A DNA stretch of 64,000 nt from Phyto melanocephala. Lineage: Eukaryota > Arthropoda > Insecta > Diptera > Rhinophoridae. Of this stretch, positions 11,750 through 23,694 are shown one piece after another; within the stretch, counting starts at the first letter, position 1, and every line of letters starts with the position of its first letter. The stretch lies in NCBI GenBank assembly GCA_941918925.1, contig OW799233.1, forward strand, positions 30,572,421-30,636,420. The letters run 5' to 3'. Below the pieces are notes generated by a model, which saw nothing but the letters and a program-made list of their open reading frames with translations, searched no databases and was not told the origin of the DNA. The translations under genes and the position numbers were made by a program.

Positions 11750-11901
11750 TTGCCACACAGTATAGCGGGTGAAGAGTTGGCCTTTGTATTTGGTGCACCA
11801 TTAGCATCCGCTGGTCTTTTTCATGGAATCCAGTACACTGCACAAGAAAAACTTCTAGCCGAAGCTGTAATGTCATACTGGTGTAATTTTGTCAAGACTG
11901 G
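11750..11901 (+). CDS. Nlg: Neuroligin exon: end of cholinesterase-like domain
   Basis: This 152-nt exon begins in phase 0 after TTTTATTGCAG and ends at GG|GTAAGA. It encodes LPHSIAGEELAFVFGAPL and, further on, EKLLAEAVMSYWCNFVKTG. That is the conserved stretch of the alpha/beta-hydrolase ectodomain of neuroligins, postsynaptic adhesion proteins that bind presynaptic neurexins. Related proteins usually have a histidine before GEEL (HG(E/D)(E/D)L); here the residue is alanine, in line with a non-enzymatic ectodomain. Earlier exons, with the signal peptide and most of the domain, are not in the window. The paralogue (flies have several) cannot be decided. Confidence 0.93.
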
Positions 11902-12529
11902 GTAAGAATCTTTTACTATTTATTAAATAACTAGATGAATATTAAATTAAATAAAAATTAAAATAAAGAAGGTTGTAACGAATTTTATATATCAACCACC
12001 CAGTTAGTATTTTAAAAGTTCAGTAATCTTCTTCTTCTTCTTTAAGTTAAAAGTAATTTGATACTAGAAAAAAAACTTGCCTCAGGAATCTTACAAATGT
12101 GTTTATATGTAAAGAGTTTCTTAGTATGAATCCACTTTTAAATTTTAAAACAAAAATACATATATTTTTAGATGTTTGTGATTTTCTAAACGTATTGTAA
12201 AGATTGAGTATGGATTGAAATATCCGTTAAATGCCTGCTATATCACATCTCCGGTGAGAGGTGATTACACTTGTCATGCTATTTTTATTGACCTTTTCAC
12301 AGAGATGTGACAGTATCTCACTACGATGCTCTGGATTTCAGATTTGAGTGGACAAATTTTTTCTGCTTCGGCCAGTTGACATTAGAATTTCAGGAGAAAA
12401 TTTTTTTCTGAAAATCGTTGCTACCTAGAAATGGATTATTTTATTCTCGGTCTGGCAGATTGCTTAAACCGCATTTTTCCATGGTCCTGTAAAGAATGCC
12501 GTTCACAGTCACTAAAATTTCGGTCCCAA

Positions 12530-12714
12530 CCATGGTGTAATTACATAAGATGATAGCGTAAAGGAGAGCAATTTTTGTCTCTCTTTTTTTATGTATGGAG
12601 TTTGACAATTTCCGGAGTTGAAATAATTTTTTTAATATGTAGTTTGACATACTCCAGAGCACAAAAAAATAATCAGCTGGGCTGGCACCGCCACCTTGTA
12701 TAATTACACCATGG
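12530..12714. mobile_element. MITE with CCATGGTGTAATTA ends
   Basis: The inverted ends CCATGGTGTAATTA and TAATTACACCATGG are flanked by the direct repeat TCCCAA (12524-12529 and 12715-12720). It is 185 bp with no coding capacity. A chance minus-strand frame of 73 codons runs through it. The superfamily is not determined. Confidence 0.75.
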
Positions 12715-13574
12715 TCCCAACCGAAATAATCGACTCTTTTTCAAAATGTATTTCTTCAAATTTATTTACCACTCTTCAAAGGGTTGACACTAAAAGTCTC
12801 TCGAAGTTTGCAAGAGGTCTTTCCTTTTTTTTCGAAATTATAACGCGTTGATGTTTTTGACGCCATATGTTTCCTGTAAACATTTTATCTAAATATCTTA
12901 TTTTACATTTTTTTTATATATAATATTTATGTATATATTTGTTTTGTAAAGCACTCCGTTTGTAATAACCAAAACAATTATATGTGACAGGTGCCAAATT
13001 TTTAGAGTTGCCAATTTCACGAAAAAATAACACTAAATTTATAAAGTATATAAATATATTACTGAGACACCCTTTATTTGCGAAATACATCACTTTAACT
13101 TTTTGGTTCTATTGGGATAATACATCATAAAGAAAGCTCGAATCGTGTTATTTTTAAGAAAAAATAAAACAATAATGAAAAGAAGTTCAGTTATTTTTAA
13201 ATATCGATATTACAGTTAATATAATGAATCGGAATCTGCAAATGAATAGTATCGGAATAATAATAATAATAATCTCAAAAACCTTATTGAGACTTTTTCC
13301 TTAGAATATGCAAAATTAATAAGTCTTTGCAAAAATATTGTAGTTCTTTGTAGTCGTTATCACATTGAACTTATAGCCTAAAATTTAAAAATTTAAAATA
13401 TAATACAAATTGAAAAAAGTTCATAAAAATTAAAATACAATAAAAATATTTTTATTTTAGATTTTAGATTTTCGAACATTTTTTCTTATTTAAAAGAATT
13501 AATTTCAGGCAAAATTTTACACTTAATACAAGATCCTTTTCTTAAAATCAATTGATAATGATTTAAGATTTGTA

Positions 13575-13788
13575 CCAAGGCATATTTATTCATCAGGTAA
13601 TTGCAGTTCGGAGAGTTTTTTTTTGTTTATATTTTTTATATATGAAGTTCGACATTTGAAATAAATTATAAAATAGAGAAAATTGTTTTTCATTTATGCA
13701 TTTTGACAGTTGAAATTTACAATAAGTGATGAAAAAAATAATCAACTGACGAATCAAGCAAGAGTACCTGATGAAAAATATGCCTTGG
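13575..13788. mobile_element. MITE with CCAAGGCATATT ends
   Basis: The inverted ends CCAAGGCATATTTATTCATC and GATGAAAAATATGCCTTGG bound 214 bp, with flanks ATTTGTA and TTTTGTA that differ at one base. Internal phrases such as TATGAAGTTCGACATTTGAAA resemble those in the MITE at 12530-12714, suggesting a related family. Confidence 0.7.
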
Positions 13789-15288
13789 TTTTGTACATTA
13801 GATTTTTTTTATTTTTTTTTTTTAAAGCAAACAATTTATCTGGCAGCCCTAAGTAGGATTTTGTACAACATCAAAAGTGCTAGCGTATATGTAGCATATT
13901 TAAAGGCTTCCACTAACGCTAAAGTTATGGTTTTGGTTATGACTCTCAGTCTTGGTAAAATAAGAAGAACACCTTTCTCCAGAATTATAAAAGCAGTCTA
14001 TACCAAGTTAAAAGTCCTTATTCACACTTTCCAACCTTTGCTAGTAAGATCTGAAACTTATATCATCCTACACAAATAATTATGCTTAGACATTGACATA
14101 TAACGGCTATTCCATGAACTTACACTGTTACAGGATAGTTAATGGCTTATGAAAAAACTAATAATGCAAATGAATTCAAATCCATTAAAGTTATGATTTA
14201 TCTAAAAATATGAACGAAGAGGTTACGATAATGCCTATTTTAAATTATATTTTATATCCTAAATTAAATAATGACTTTTATGAACAAAAGATTGTTAATT
14301 TGTGCCGTAGACAACTATTTAACTTTAAGAATTAATTAATTAATTAGAAACAATTTTTTTACGATTTCACAATTCATTGTGGTGTATTTAAGTAGGTACG
14401 TTTGTAAGTATTGCTGAAATATGTCTTTTACCTACACTTGTATATGTTGCAAACAAAATGAGAAACGTGATATGCGCCACCTTTATCTGGTTGTTTTCTT
14501 TTCATGTAGATGTTGGAGTTGGCTGGGTTTATGTTTTTTTTTTCCTTCGAAGCAACATCACGTTACACTATAATCATTATTAAATATTTTTATGATTATC
14601 TACAAACAGATTTTGTCATTTTTTTTTTCTTTCTCACTTACTTTCTTTTAATATATTTTTGCTTTTTTTTAGCTTTTGCACTTAAACGTTTATGTTTGTA
14701 GATACAAATAGATTTTTATATTTTCTAGCAAGCAATAACTATCAAGTTAAAATTTCTAAAGCTTCAAGAAGTTAAGGAAATCTAAAAAAAGAGTACAAAA
14801 GAAAATTGCAAATAATAACAATAATGTCATGGTAGTGGCAATGGCAATGGCAGTAATGCTAGCAGCAATAGTTGTTTTGTAAATGTACGAATAGTTCTAG
14901 CTCTAGTTAAAGTTCCAATTTAAGGATTTGTTTGTTTTCTTGACAGCTATATGATTTCCCTTTATAACAGTGTGTCGGTATCTTTCAAAAAGATTGCTTC
15001 CAGTTATGGCAGTTTTTAGCATCCCAATCATACTTTATCGTTGGCTCAAAGTTTCTTAAAATCTAAATTGAATTTTTACTTTCATACTTGTTTTACTTAT
15101 TTACTCTCCTTTAAGTCAAATAGTTAAGTAGTATAAGTTTATTTTTTCAATATCTTTCAATTAGCCTTATACATGTATAAACCTAAATATGGCTGTATGT
15201 AATTTGATATGGTTATTTGTTGTGTGCATGTGTTGAAGAAAAGAAGAAAAGCATTTCAATAACTATTTCTGTTAAAATTTATTTTTAG

Positions 15289-15404
15289 AAATCCAAAGGC
15301 TCCTTGGAAGGGTAATTTTATTAATTTGCATGCCCTGGAATGGGATCGTTATGATTTGGAATGGCCGGAATTTAATAAACGCTCACAAGCCTACATGAAT
15401 ATTG
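15289..15404 (+). CDS. Nlg: Neuroligin exon: C-terminal ectodomain
   Basis: This 116-nt exon follows TTATTTTTAG and ends G|GTAAGA. Its first base completes a glycine codon split by the previous intron. It encodes NPKAPWKGNFINLHALEWDR followed by YDLEWPEFNKRSQAYMNIG. NP.APW, WP.F and Q.Y..I are the usual landmarks at the end of the neuroligin cholinesterase-like fold. Phase and content continue exactly from the exon at 11750-11901. Confidence 0.95.
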
Positions 15405-18292
15405 GTAAGAAACAAAATGTTTAAAACAAATATTTTTACAAAAAGTCAATCGAAATTTGTCGATTAATATTATTATTATTATTATGCATTTCATTTAGAT
15501 TGTAATTTCTATAATATTAACTTTGGACCACAAAAAGTATATATTTTCTGAAAGCTTATTATTAGAGGAGTCAAATGTCCGTAGCTAGGTGGGTAGGCAT
15601 AAAGTTGAATAAAGTTTTCCTGCGTGCGTCACAAGAATAAAAAAATGTCTTTTCTTGGAAACAGTAAAGCTAAGTATTGAAATCTGAAATCTGAATCGGG
15701 GTTCAAATTTATGACGATGTTGTTATTTCCGTCCGTCTGTCCGTCCGTCTGTCCATCCGTCCATATGTGGAAAGCTCGATAGAGGTCGGACCGAAAAACC
15801 TAAAGGGCTGAAATTTTGCAAAAATATTGTCTATACACAAAGTTTGTTTGGTACTACATAAAGGCTAAATCGGAATATTAGGAAGAGAGTTACAGCTCGT
15901 AATGCAGGTCAAAAAAACCTTGTCTTTCCAACCTCGAATAAAATGATATTATGTCCAAACGCATTAACGTAAAGCCACAAAATTTCGAATGTATATTTCC
16001 TGAAAATAAGAAATATTTTTCCCAGAACATTTTTTAAATCTATGCATTAGGAAAGGAGTTATGGATTAAAATGTACGAAAATTCATACTGCACAGTGTAT
16101 TTTCGGTATATTTAAAATTTCGAACCTAATAAAACTGACAAAATTAGATGTCACGCCACATTTTACGCCCACCTCCCATATAACGCTTTATCTTAAATTC
16201 ATATAAATTCTCTATGACTAAATATTTTGGAATAATAAGGACTATAATGAAATATCTAAGTTTTATTTATTAGCAAAAAAAACTTCGACACGCCTACTAT
16301 AGTGCCCACTTTTCACGTGATCTACTGTCAATGAGCTCATAAAACCGACCAAAATTAAATATATTTTGATGAAATTTGTTGCATAAATCTTTCTAGTCAT
16401 TTTCATTGTTATTAATTAAGGTGACACGCCCACTTTAACGCCTACCTCCCATATAACGGTTTATCTAAAATTTATTTAATTTCTCTATGGACAAAGGTTT
16501 TTTAAGAATAAAGGATTATATTGAAATATTTAAGTTGTATTTATTAGCAGCAACTTTATGGACACGCCTACTTTAACGCCCACTTTCAATGGAAGACTAA
16601 AATTACGAAAACATTTTACTAGCATATCGCAGTTATACAATGAAAGTGATACTTATTTTAGTAAAAAGAGATTATTCCATAGCGATTACTGTTAATAACA
16701 AAATAATAGATTTTGTGCTATAAAAATACAGAAAATTGGAAATACAGATTCGGCACAGCCGAATATAGTCCTCTTATTTTTTTTTTTTTTTAATGTAAAA
16801 AATTTTTAACGGTATAGTAATTAAAGATAAATATGATAACTTCATGCTATGGCACGACTATATATATATATTCTGCTTTAGTGGGTTTCGCTGTTAATCT
16901 GGTTTCTCATATCTTACACAAAATTTTAATTTTTAAATATACGTAAAATAAATAGACTTAATAAATAAAAAAAATCAGCAGCATTAAAAATTTCATTAGT
17001 TTAAAATTTAATCAGTTTTAATTTGACCATGACAACTTGAGTTTCTTTTATTTTCAAGTATATTTAATTTAATTTAATTTTTTTAAACACAATAAAACAA
17101 ATTGTATTAAGAAAATGTTCAATTTTACCCAGTAGCAATCAATCTTAATTAAAAATATATAAAAGCACGGTTAATGGAAACAGTGATAATTAAAATCGTT
17201 AGTGACATTTAAATTGGTAATTATAAATACATAATTTATTTTTTTTTATTATTAATTAAGAAAAAACTATAATTTAGTTACAAAAGTATAATCTGGTGAC
17301 TTTAGATATAATTATAAAACCAAAAACAAACACGAACAAAAGAAAATAAAAATTATAAGAAGGTATCACCAAAATAATTTCGTTAGGTTTTATGGTAATC
17401 AGAATTGATTGCACTTAATTAAGTACTTTTGTTCTGTCGTAAAGTAAGAAACTAAATAAATTACTTTGAGAAAGAATAAGATTCACCATTTAGTCAGTTT
17501 CAGATCGAGCATATGTTGTTTGAGGGTTTTAGTTTTTATTAACAATAACATTTTGCATTTGCCCAAATTATTAGTTATTTCAAGAAAAAAATTTCCATTT
17601 TTTTAATATGTATGCTTTTGCCACCACAATACAACCCCCCACCCAGGATCCGCGCTTGATTTAGTATAACTAAATTTAATTTATTCATTTTAAAATTTAA
17701 AACTTTTGCTTGGCGTTTTAAAAAGAATTGTTTCTTCTTACTGTTATTTTAATAAAAAAAATTGTTTCATTCTCTTAGGAATTATCAATTATCAGTTAAG
17801 CCCAACTGCTTTCAATATACTCGGAGTAAACTTTTCTTAAATTCCTATATTTAAATCCACAAAAACAATTGTTACCACCCTAATCTCTAATAACTCCTAA
17901 AATATTGATCCAATTTTTATAATGGCTGCAGAAAAATTCCTTTTAAATCTTATGAAACCCACAATATCTTTATTTTATTATTTAAATTATTGTTAGCATA
18001 AGCCCATATCCTTAAACTTATTGAATTTACTTGCTCTTTAGAAAACACTTTTTCCGAAATTCTCTTGAAATATTAAACTAAAGTTAAAGTACAAAAATAT
18101 AAAAGATTCTACATAAAAATGTACTGCATATTTAAACACACTTTAATAAATAGGAATGCAATTTTATTCAATTTTCTAAAAAGAAAAAGAGAATAAAAAA
18201 TTTATTCTTATTTGCAACATAGAAAATATTTCAATATTTTATGAAATTATATTTCAATATAAAAACGCTTTTTTTCTTTTCTTTGGTAACAG
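15405..18292 (+). other. Nlg: Neuroligin intron (2.9 kb)
   Basis: The intron runs from GTAAGA to TTTGGTAACAG. It contains degenerate DINE-like sequence at 15524-16776. The rest (16777-18292) is AT-rich with no other feature recognised. The open frame of the last exon extends back to an ATG at 18241, but those 17 codons are intron. Confidence 0.85.
15524..16776 (+). mobile_element. 5'-truncated family I element with family II scrap
   Basis: A family II core fragment (CCACAAAAAGTATATATTTT) at 15527-15580 is followed by a family I body from about 15690. That body has a GTCY tract (GTCCGTCTGTCCGTCCGTCT, 15730-15765), tandem units of about 240 bp with CACGCC.ACTTTAACGCC phrases, and the 3' hairpin ATTCGGCACAGCCGAAT near 16747-16764. 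At 16634-16637 it has an uninterrupted TATA where other family I copies carry the nested mariner. Confidence 0.75.
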
Positions 18293-21200
18293 GCATACCC
18301 CCATCTGTTGGGTATAAATATCGACAGGTCTATATGAATTTTTGGAATAAAGAATTGCCCGATGAACTCAATCAAATTGCACACATACAACAGCAGCCAT
18401 TTTTGCAAACTAACCTTTACAATAGCAATAATAACAATAACTATGCTGTTAGCGGAACTACAGCAATTTATCCCAAACGTTATGGTGCTAAACTAGATGT
18501 AATAACCGGTCACATGAATAAATTTGGTACACGTGATAATGGTGCCGAAGATCCGGTAAGAACATTAAAATTATTACTGCAAGAGCCATATGCAAGTGCT
18601 GGCAAAGAAACACAGGCGGAAAATATGTACAATGCACCACCCTCTACCCAATACAAGGGCATAGTTGTGTCTGGTAGTAATGGTGATGCTAAAGCTACAG
18701 ACTTTGAAGTGCGTAATAATGGTTATACATCGAAGATGGCATACACAACACGTTCACCGTATGCACCCGTTTATGGCTCTAGACAATTTGACACAGATTT
18801 TGGTAATGATAGAGAGGGCGCAGCAGGGGGTAGGGGACTGGCTGACAGTGGCAGCAGGACAAATAATGGCAATTATGTAAATGAGGATAACAACAAGCCA
18901 TCGGGTGATGAAGCTGACAACAACGAAGAAGTAGCAAAATCAGAAACCACTTTACATCTATTAATCGGCTTAATAATTGTATTCATCATTTTGAATGTCA
19001 TCATTTATTCTACTTTCTTTATGCAAAAGAAAAAGAAGGCCAAGACATTGCAACGCAAACTAGGCGGTGGCATTTTAAGTTATGATGGTACTACAGATGA
19101 TGATTTGAAAAGATCTAAAACTAATACTTCCCATCAAGGGGATGATGGTGATGATAGCTTTATTATGGATACGATGAGAAAATCAAATACCTATGAACAG
19201 GTTAAGACAGAGAGATCACCAATTAATGGTTTTAAGATATCTAGGCAATTGAGCTGTTCCACTGTGGATACACATACAAAAGTAAGTGAATGGATTACGA
19301 CCACAGAACCTCATAAGCAAGTTAGTTTGCAGAGAAACGCTAGCAGCAGTGGAAACTCCAAAAACTCCTCATCTTTCTCTAGTTCTATAAGAGGAAGTGA
19401 TTCTTTCGGTAAGCCTCAACCGTGTAAGGTGAGTGTGGCCATAGATGCAACACCTGAAGGCCGAGGTAGCAGTGTCTTAGAACAGGAGCCAATTGAGGTA
19501 ACTAAAATGAAACAAGAAGGTCGTAGTATTATTATTTGCCAGGATATAGAGGTGGAAGATCAAGAGCTTTTAACGCCACAAGATTCCTTAGACGCTAGTC
19601 GTTATACACTAATGCGCCAACATTCAGCAGCTACTGAGGCCTGTGAAACAGAACTCATACAACCTATGCATCAGCACTCTAGATCAGATCCAGTTGAAAT
19701 GTACTACAATCAAAATGAAAAGATCACTAGTTTTATTTCAAATGAGGACAATGATTTACAGGATATAAATGTCACCAGCAGAGATGAAGATTACGATATT
19801 GTACCCGAATCTTTGTCGGCTGAGCAACAGTTAAATGTCATTAAAAGAAGAAAATATCCCAAAGTTTTGCCTACGTTCATGCAGCATGAAAGAGAAACAG
19901 ACTCCCCACCCATGACCAAAGATTTGAGCATGATTTATAAGAGAAACTCATTGCCACCAAATGCTTACTATCCACATTTTGCCACAACTAGCAAACTACA
20001 GCCACCCCTACCGCCACCACGTACTACGGCCACCTTAGGGCGAAAATGCTCTTTGGCTAGAAGAAACAGTAATAGCATAACAACATCTCCTCTAATGGTG
20101 GCTCATGACTATGCCGAAGAGGAAGAGGAGGAACCAGAAATTACACAAAACACTTTAATAGTGGGTTCATTAAAACCTACAGAGGCTTATTACTCAACCT
20201 TGAGAAGACATAATAAGCCAGCTAACTTGGATACACAAATAAAAAATTACCATCTTCCATCACAAATAGCAGCAAATGCATCCCCAAAACCATTATCTAA
20301 ATACCAGCAGTCAGTACTTCACTCATTTGAATCTCAGCCACCCAACTATGAGACGCCCGAAAGAGATGTGGCAGCTCATCTAACGAAAAGGGTGTATAGC
20401 ATTCAACCTCCCCAGGCAAACGATAGCAAACATCAACCTTCATGCTGTAATTCAGAACCTACTACACCTTTATATTATACACCTAAAATACCAACGGCAA
20501 TGATAAGTGGCTCGTATGCAGCACTACCACCAGGAATAGTATACGCTCAACCTAAAAAATCTCACATACCACGTGTATTAACAAATACTGCAGGGGCAGG
20601 AGTATCTAATGCAAGTCTTATACATTCCAGTGTAAATGAAAGTGATGATGCCGTGAATTCTCTGCCTTCTTCAAACGATGCTGTTGCATACAAAGATACA
20701 ACTAATTGCTGTCAGGTTGTGCCAGAGGTACCAAATGACAATCAAGTGTCATCTAGAGAAACTTTACAAACACCTGATACAATTACAACATCAGCAGCAA
20801 TGCTACATACACGTATACCACAATTGCAAAGAAATGCAAATGTAACAACAACGCAACCACAGCAACAGAAGATTAATATTGATAAAACAAATGCAAATCT
20901 AATACCCAAGGCAACAATAACGACATCTAACCTATTGACAGCTGCAGCAGCACAAGCAACAGCTAAAAAACAAACTTTACCATTAACACAAAATAGCGAA
21001 ACAACAGCAAGCGATTTTTCCTCAACAAAAGTATTATCTACAGCTTTAACAGCAACACAAGCACAACCTGCAACTACAACATCATCAACCTCATTAGCAA
21101 CAGAAACATCAAAAACTATATTGACAACACCTTCGATGACTTCTTCCGGCTTAGATAATTGCAAAAGTTATGATGTGGCAGCAAAGAAATCTTCTAGCAA

Positions 21201-21330
21201 AAAGACTTCATCAATAACTTCATCATCCTCGACGTCGTCATCGTTGTCACAACAATCCGATTCAGGCTCAACGTCATCAGCCACATCATCATCAACGGGT
21301 ACGGTTCGTACAGAACTTCAACAAAAATGA
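18293..21330 (+). CDS. Nlg: Neuroligin last exon: stalk, transmembrane helix, long cytoplasmic tail
   Basis: The exon starts after GGTAACAG; its first two bases complete a glycine codon from 15404. It opens with IPPSVGYKYRQVYMNFWNKE, which ends the neuroligin ectodomain, then an Asn-rich stalk. One hydrophobic helix (LHLLIGLIIVFIILNVIIY, about 18952-19008) is followed by the stop-transfer run KKKKK. The cytoplasmic tail of about 770 residues has a proline-rich PPLPPPR (20002-20022), a PPNY WW-type ligand (20338-20349), acidic stretches and a Ser/Thr-rich end terminating at TGA 21328-21330. The role is postsynaptic adhesion and scaffold recruitment (family knowledge). The tail is much longer than in vertebrates, as is usual for fly neuroligins. 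No vertebrate-like C-terminal PDZ ligand is visible. Confidence 0.95.
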
Positions 21331-21724
21331 GACACCACCACAAATAGGACAAGTGTAAAAATCATCAATTGTCAGATATTCACTAACTTGGCATTTTTTT
21401 CTTAATTTTTTTTTTTATGTAAACTGCATGTGCATATAAGTTTACACTTTTTTTGTCTCTTTTGTAAATGTATTCGTTTTTTTATTTATTTATCAATTTA
21501 ATTTTGCAACATATTCTTTATCTTATTGCATGGGAGAATAAGAAGAAACCAAAAATTTTTACTATTGTCAATCGCAACAGTGGTTTCAAGAGTTAATAAA
21601 CTTTATCTTTTAAACACATACAGGTTAGAACTAATATATTTTTTACTTGAATTTATATTTAATTAGTAAGAAATATAAGAAACTAGTTTTGAGTCAGTTT
21701 AAAAATATGCAGTTTTATTAACTA
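21331..21724 (+). terminator. Nlg: Neuroligin 3' UTR and candidate poly(A) signal
   Basis: T-rich 3' UTR follows the stop codon. AATAAA at 21595-21600, with T-rich sequence downstream, is the best polyadenylation signal before the Helitron at 21725. Usage cannot be judged from sequence. Confidence 0.5.
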
Positions 21725-22346
21725 CTAGCCAAACCCGGCGCGCGTCGCTACGCCCCTTAATGAATCGAAATGCATTCTGAATTTTAATTGAATATCAAGT
21801 GCAAAAACCTAAAAATTATAATTTTTTCTGGGCCTGGCATTTCCCACTTTTCTAATCACGAAATTGTAAAGTCAAAATAGCTCAATATGTGTGCAAAGTT
21901 TCATAAAAATCGGTCTGATGCAAGTACCTCAAAATTATAGCCTTTTTTTATGGGCGTGGCCCTGCCCACTTTTTTAATCACGAAGTTATAAAGTCACGAC
22001 AGCTTAATATGTGTGCAAAGTTTCACAAAAATCGGTCCAGTGCAAGTACCTCAAAGTTAAAACTATTTTAGGGGCGTGGCCCCGCCCACTTTTCTTATCA
22101 CGAAATTATTTAGTCATGACAGCTCGATATGTGTGCAAAGTTTCAGAAAAATCGGTCAAGTGCAAGTAGCTAAAACTGATAACTAATTTTTTATGGGCGT
22201 GGCCCCGCCCACTTTTTTTTCATCCATAAACACTCCCCGGTATGTGTACAACAATTTACCAAAGTTTGAGCCCGATCGGTTTTACAGTTTCAGAGTCTAT
22301 AGCTAACACACACACACACACAGAGTTTCACTTTTATATATATAGA
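21725..22346 (-). mobile_element. Non-autonomous Helitron, second copy
   Basis: This is the reverse complement of the 4628-5719 family. CTAG is at 21725-21728 (preceded by A), and the complement of the 5' TC is GA at 22345-22346 (followed by T). It has about four of the 121-bp-type units with GGGCGTGGCCCCGCCCACTT and a CA microsatellite near the 5' end. No coding capacity. Confidence 0.85.
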
Positions 22347-22579
22347 TAACTTTATATTACATATTAAGCTTTTAGTTCAAATATTTAGTTAAGAAAAGTA
22401 CATTCATTAAGAAACTATAATAAGAATAATTAATAAACAATAAAACTTTGATTGAATTTTATTTTTGAATAAAGTTTTTAATTTTAAATTTCTGAAGGTG
22501 GTGCATTGCTTTGGATAGCTATTCTACGTTCCTACAAGAAAGACTTTTGCAAACAGTTTTTTTTCACATTTTTAAGATT
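22347..22579. other. Unassigned spacer
   Basis: Simple AT-rich sequence between the Helitron and a transposase remnant. Confidence 0.4.
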
Positions 22580-22990
22580 CAAATTCAAAATTGCCATGTG
22601 TGAGCATAAAGGCAAGTTCGTCCGAAATTTAGGAAAAAGTAGGGCAATTAAAATCGTCATATGTAACCATAGAGCTATTATATTCCTGTAATGAATGCAT
22701 TTAACAATGACTCCTTTTTCATTCTCATCATCAATCGATGAGGATTTTCTAAGCCTCAAATTCGACAATTTTGTGCATTAACTTAGCGATTAGATGAAAA
22801 TGAGCTTCATTCGAGAATTTGCCTTTTTTGAGAAATCGCCATTATCTTTAATTTGCTGAATTACCCATTGAACGGAATACCGGCGCCATCTGTGGTCTGC
22901 TAGTTTAAGCTTTTTAGTAAGCTAAACTATGTTCCCGTGAATATGAAGGTCTTTTGACAAAATTCGCTGCAAATACGATGCGTTGCGTTT
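22580..22990 (-). pseudogene. Mariner transposase remnant
   Basis: The minus strand reads, with frameshifts and stops, KLADHRWRRYSVQWVIQQ, then NGDFSKK and FSNEAHFHL. This is the segment before and including the first catalytic aspartate block (usually F.DEAHF.L), where Asp is replaced by Asn. A further CIHYRNIIALW recalls the MHP..VTVWC block. No terminal repeats were found. Confidence 0.65.
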
Positions 22991-23356
22991 ACAAAAGCAA
23001 TTTTTTTAAGCGACCAACCGGTACGTTGGTGCACTGTAGTCTAAAAGCTGAATTAGTGGAGCGCATCTGTATGTAATGTATCAGCTGTTTTTTTTTGGCT
23101 TATGAGAAGCACTACAAAAGCTTTCTGAGTTTTAACCGCAGTTGTAACGTATCATATCTGTAGACTTTTGCCAAATCAACTCAAAATAATACATCATGTT
23201 CGGATGTATACACTAAGAATGTATAAAATAAACTCAGGTATTGCTTATTACTCGTATATAAATGTAAAATATATAGGAATTTAAATTGTTTGTTATATTG
23301 TATATTATTGTGTGTATACATATGTATATACAAACAATAATTTGATATTTATATAG

Positions 23357-23478
23357 GGTCCAGAAAAACCCTCACGCATACATTTAAAAGCCGATACACC
23401 CAAAACGAGTCACTGTTTGGAGCGGATTTTGGTCCAGAGGAATCACTGGACAATTTCTTTTTAGAAAATAAGCAATGA
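23357..23478 (+). CDS. Possible alternative terminal exon of neuroligin
   Basis: After TATATAG the frame reads SRKTLTHTFKSR, then YTQNESLFGADFGPEESL and DNFFLENKQ before TGA. Two bases precede the first codon, so it needs a donor in phase 1. Two GT sites of that phase exist in the large exon: TTCG|GTAAGC (after 19408) and ACGG|GTACGG (after 21298). The segment is less AT-rich than its flanks and looks protein-like. Against it: the polypyrimidine tract is weak, I know no matching family, and a poly(A) signal lies upstream. It may instead be a fragment of an unrelated gene. Confidence 0.3.
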
Positions 23479-23694
23479 GTGGCCGTAGTCAATGGCCACA
23501 CAGCCGAAGCTACACTTTTTTTTATAATATTTCAAAAAAAAAAAGTTATTTGGCAAACCCTTTATTTTTACCCCCATATAAATTTATAAAATATAAAATG
23601 AGTTTTAAATATACTTATTTTATTTAAAATTTTTTATAAAAAATTGTCTTAAAATTGTCCTTGATTATAGATCTATAATATTAATATAAATTTA

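Larger units (their letters stand above)
11902..15288 (+). other. Nlg: Neuroligin intron (3.4 kb)
   Basis: The intron starts GTAAGA and ends ATTTTTAG. It holds two MITEs (12530-12714, 13575-13788), an AAT microsatellite at 13256-13273, and otherwise AT-rich sequence. A 102-codon open frame at 13771-14079 has no recognisable protein features and begins in a MITE end, so I do not call it a gene. Confidence 0.85.

Noticed and set aside
13771..14079. 102-codon open frame in the neuroligin intron
   Set aside because: It begins in a MITE terminal repeat and has no domain, no coding composition and no splice partner.
18241..18292. ATG and 17 codons at the start of the long neuroligin frame
   Set aside because: They precede the 3' splice site GGTAACAG, and the previous exon joins in frame at 18293, so these codons are intron.
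20742..21164. 140-codon minus-strand frame
   Set aside because: It is the antisense shadow of the Thr/Ala/Gln-rich neuroligin tail.
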